DNA of 64,000 bases from Gaiellasilicea sp963850995 (GTDB lineage Bacteria > Actinomycetota > Thermoleophilia > Gaiellales > Gaiellaceae): positions 372,001-436,000 of the forward strand of contig CAWKNQ010000004.1 in NCBI GenBank assembly GCA_963850995.1, in the 5' to 3' direction. A program made the position numbers and the translations under genes. Below are positions 62,721-64,000 of the stretch, piece by piece. Every line of letters begins with the position of its first letter. Within the stretch, counting starts at the first letter, position 1. A model generated the notes under the pieces. The model ran no database searches, was not told the origin of the DNA, and saw only the letters and a list, made by a program, of their open reading frames with translations.

Positions 62721-63507
62721 GGTCGTGCCTCGTCGCGTAGTGGCGGATCGTCCCGATCAAGAGCAGGACCGCGAACGAGATCGCGAGCAGGACGACTGCG
62801 ACGGCCGCGGCGCCGGCCCGGTCGCCGCTCTCGATGCGGCCGAAGATGAACACCGACGAGACCTGGGTCTCGTAGGGCAGGTTCCCGCTGATGATCACGA
62901 GCGCGCCGAACTCGCCCACGGCCTTCGCAAAGGCGAGCGCGACCCCGGAGAGGACTCCGGGGAGGATGTTCGGGAAGACGACGCGCCTGAAGGTCTGCAG
63001 CTCCGACGCCCCCAGCGACTTTGCCGCCTGCTCCATCTCCTGATCCAGCTCGAGCAGCACGGGCTGAACGGTGCGGACAACGAACGGCAGCGTGACGAAG
63101 AGCATCGCCAGGACGATCGAGGTGGTCGTGAAGGCGACGTTGACGCCGACCGGGGACCGCGGGCCGTAGAGCGCGAGCAGGGTCAAGCCGGCGACGATCG
63201 TCGGCAGCGCGAACGGGAGGTCGATGACGGCGTTCAGGAGCGCCTGGCCGCGGAACGAGTCCCGGACGAGCACCCAGGCCGTGATCGTGCCCAGCACGGC
63301 GTTGATCAGCGCGACGGCGATCGAGGCCCCGAGAGTCAGCTTCAGCGCCGCCACGGACTCCGGGCTCGAGACGACCTCCCAGAAGCCCGCGAGCCCGGCG
63401 TTCGTCGCCTCGAACATGAGCGCGGCGATCGGCAGCGCGACGATCAGCGTCAGATACATGGTCGTCAGGCCGAGGGAGAGGGCCGTCGCAGCCCTCTCCC
63501 CCTGCAA
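62713..63507 (-). CDS. cysT: Sulfate ABC transporter permease CysT
   Basis: 264 residues with six helices: TTMYLTLIVALPIAALMFEA, LKLTLGASIAVALINAVLGT, NAVIDLPFALPTIVAGLTLL, FVVRTVQPVLLELDQEMEQA (EAA loop), KSLGASELQTFRRVVFPNIL and FAKAVGEFGALVIISGNLPY. The only in-frame start is TTG at 63507. An ATG at 63544 (MSRP...) lies out of frame and would give a more usual N-terminus after a one-base correction, so the true start may be there. A promoter-like sequence stands just upstream. Confidence 0.93.
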   Translation of the reverse strand: MQGERAATALSLGLTTMYLTLIVALPIAALMFEATNAGLAGFWEVVSSPESVAALKLTLGASIAVALINAVLGTITAWVLVRDSFRGQALLNAVIDLPFALPTIVAGLTLLALYGPRSPVGVNVAFTTTSIVLAMLFVTLPFVVRTVQPVLLELDQEMEQAAKSLGASELQTFRRVVFPNILPGVLSGVALAFAKAVGEFGALVIISGNLPYETQVSSVFIFGRIESGDRAGAAAVAVVLLAISFAVLLLIGTIRHYATRHDRG

Positions 63508-63553
63508 CTTGATCGCTCTGGAGCGACGCTCGCGGTCGGCTCATGGATAGCGA

Positions 63554-63582
63554 ACGCTAATTGATGGCATAAGCACCGTCAA
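63554..63582 (-). promoter_or_regulatory. Promoter-like sequence between sbp and cysT
   Basis: Read on the minus strand: TTGACG, 17 bases, TAGCGT, a good match to the main sigma factor. AATTGA/TCAATT arms overlap the same bases and could be an operator for a sulfur regulator such as the nearby Rrf2 protein. Confidence 0.5.
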
Positions 63583-63590
63583 TTTGACAC

Positions 63591-64000
63591 CTAGCCGGTG
63601 ACGCCGCCGACCTGGCGTTCGATCCGGGCCATCACGCCGCGTGCGCGGATCGAAGAACCGCTTCTGGACGCTGGTCCCAGCCACCGAGCCCGAGCTGCTC
63701 GATCGTGAACTGCCCGGGCCGGGCGGGGAACTTCTTCGTGAACTCGCGGGCGACCGCTACGTTGACGGGCCGGTACCCGTTCTCGGCGAAGGTACGCTGT
63801 GCTGCGGGCGTGCGCAGGAAGCGGAGAAACGCGTTCGCCTCGGTCTTGTGGTCGCTTGTCTTCAGCACCGCGATCGGATTCTCGATCAGGATCGTCGACC
63901 GGGGGATCACGAACGGCAGGTTCTGGCCCCGGGACTGGGCGAAGAGGGCCTCGTTCTCGTAGGCAAGCAGGACGTCGCCACGCCCGGCGTTGAAGGTCTG
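63591..64000 (-). CDS. sbp: Sulfate-binding protein (Sbp/CysP), 5' part outside the window, frameshifted
   Basis: The C-terminal part of a periplasmic-type sulfate-binding protein: FNAGRGDVLLAYENEALFAQ, PRSTILIENPIAVLKTSDHK, FLRFLRTPAAQRTFAENGYR, PVNVAVAREFTKKFPARPGQ and FTIEQLGLGGWDQ. Near 63675 the frame shifts; the expected tail VQKRFFDPRTGVMARIERQV is found in other frames and ends at 63591 after a second correction. ENPIAVLKTS and GYRPV are typical of the family. It is a secreted lipoprotein or wall-bound receptor that delivers sulfate to CysTWA. Only about the last 135 residues are visible. Confidence 0.9.
   Translation of the reverse strand, partial: DLQRRAWRRPACLRERGPLRPVPGPEPAVRDPPVDDPDRESDRGAEDKRPQDRGERVSPLPAHARSTAYLRRERVPARQRSGRPRVHEEVPRPARAVHDRAARARWLGPASRSGSSIRARGVMARIERQVGGVTG

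Overview
The window reads as chromosomal DNA of a high-GC actinobacterium. Gene families and codon use (GTG/TTG starts, heavy GAG/CTC/GCG) fit the class Thermoleophilia (Gaiellales/Solirubrobacterales) best; this is inference, because no rRNA or other placement marker is present. Genes are densely packed, often with 4-base stop/start overlaps. There is no prophage, CRISPR array, rRNA or plasmid replication gene. The only mobile-type element is a REP-associated tyrosine transposase.

Layout. 1-5.6 kb: end of an FAD oxidoreductase, a YceH-like protein, a small membrane protein, a haem peroxidase with an MBL-fold hydrolase, and a histidine kinase. 5.6-10.1 kb (minus): suf operon sufC-sufB-VOC-VOC-VOC-sufD, with three glyoxalase-fold genes inserted. 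10.3-14.5 kb: tatA-tatC, an amidohydrolase, a TPR membrane protein, a STAS antagonist and a di-haem cytochrome c lipoprotein. 14.5-15.1 kb: transposase between REP-like inverted repeats. 15.1-20.2 kb (minus): caa3-type, A2-subfamily cytochrome oxidase operon ctaC-ctaD-usp-ctaE-usp. 20.3-23.6 kb: DUF6458 protein, terminators, a large PAS/GAF histidine kinase and tRNA-Lys. 23.7-27 kb: wbpA/wbpB/wbpD-like nucleotide-sugar genes, an NTF2-like protein and a structured inverted-repeat element. 27.2-32 kb: subtilisin-like protease, SpoIID protein and a Ser/Thr kinase. 31.9-35.5 kb (minus): complete dTDP-rhamnose set rfbA-C-D-B with an SRPBCC gene inside. 35.5-39.1 kb (minus): secreted glycoside hydrolase and MMPL transporter. 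39.3-42.7 kb: Hsp20, Lon and a YtxH-like protein. 42.7-45.3 kb (minus): two half-length TauE/SafE genes, an unknown protein and an M23 peptidase. 45.4-51.2 kb: otsB, an MFS pump divergent from an HxlR regulator, a PLP decarboxylase and PolX. 51.2-55.3 kb: GT2 glycosyltransferase, thioredoxin, and thiD-M-E-L under a TPP riboswitch. 55.3-60.5 kb: small membrane protein, YprA/MrfA-like helicase, the DGPF-DGPF-ECF sigma module and a damaged homocysteine methyltransferase-like gene. 60.5-64 kb: Rrf2 regulator and the sulfate importer sbp-cysT-cysW-cysA (sbp runs off the end).

Sequence quality matters here. About twenty conserved genes carry one- or two-base indels that break the frame while the protein continues in the next frame. 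They are rare over most of the window but very dense at about 36.8-43.7 kb. Most broken genes are therefore reported as whole genes with probable sequence errors. The homocysteine methyltransferase-like gene also lacks its middle third and may be a real remnant.

The most interesting items are the three tandem VOC genes in the suf operon, Usp-like genes in the oxidase operon, the three-way-junction repeat at 27.03-27.18 kb, a thiD with no normal start codon below its riboswitch, the paired half-size TauE/SafE genes, and a recurring TANNNT box 6-9 bases before start codons that suggests leaderless transcription.
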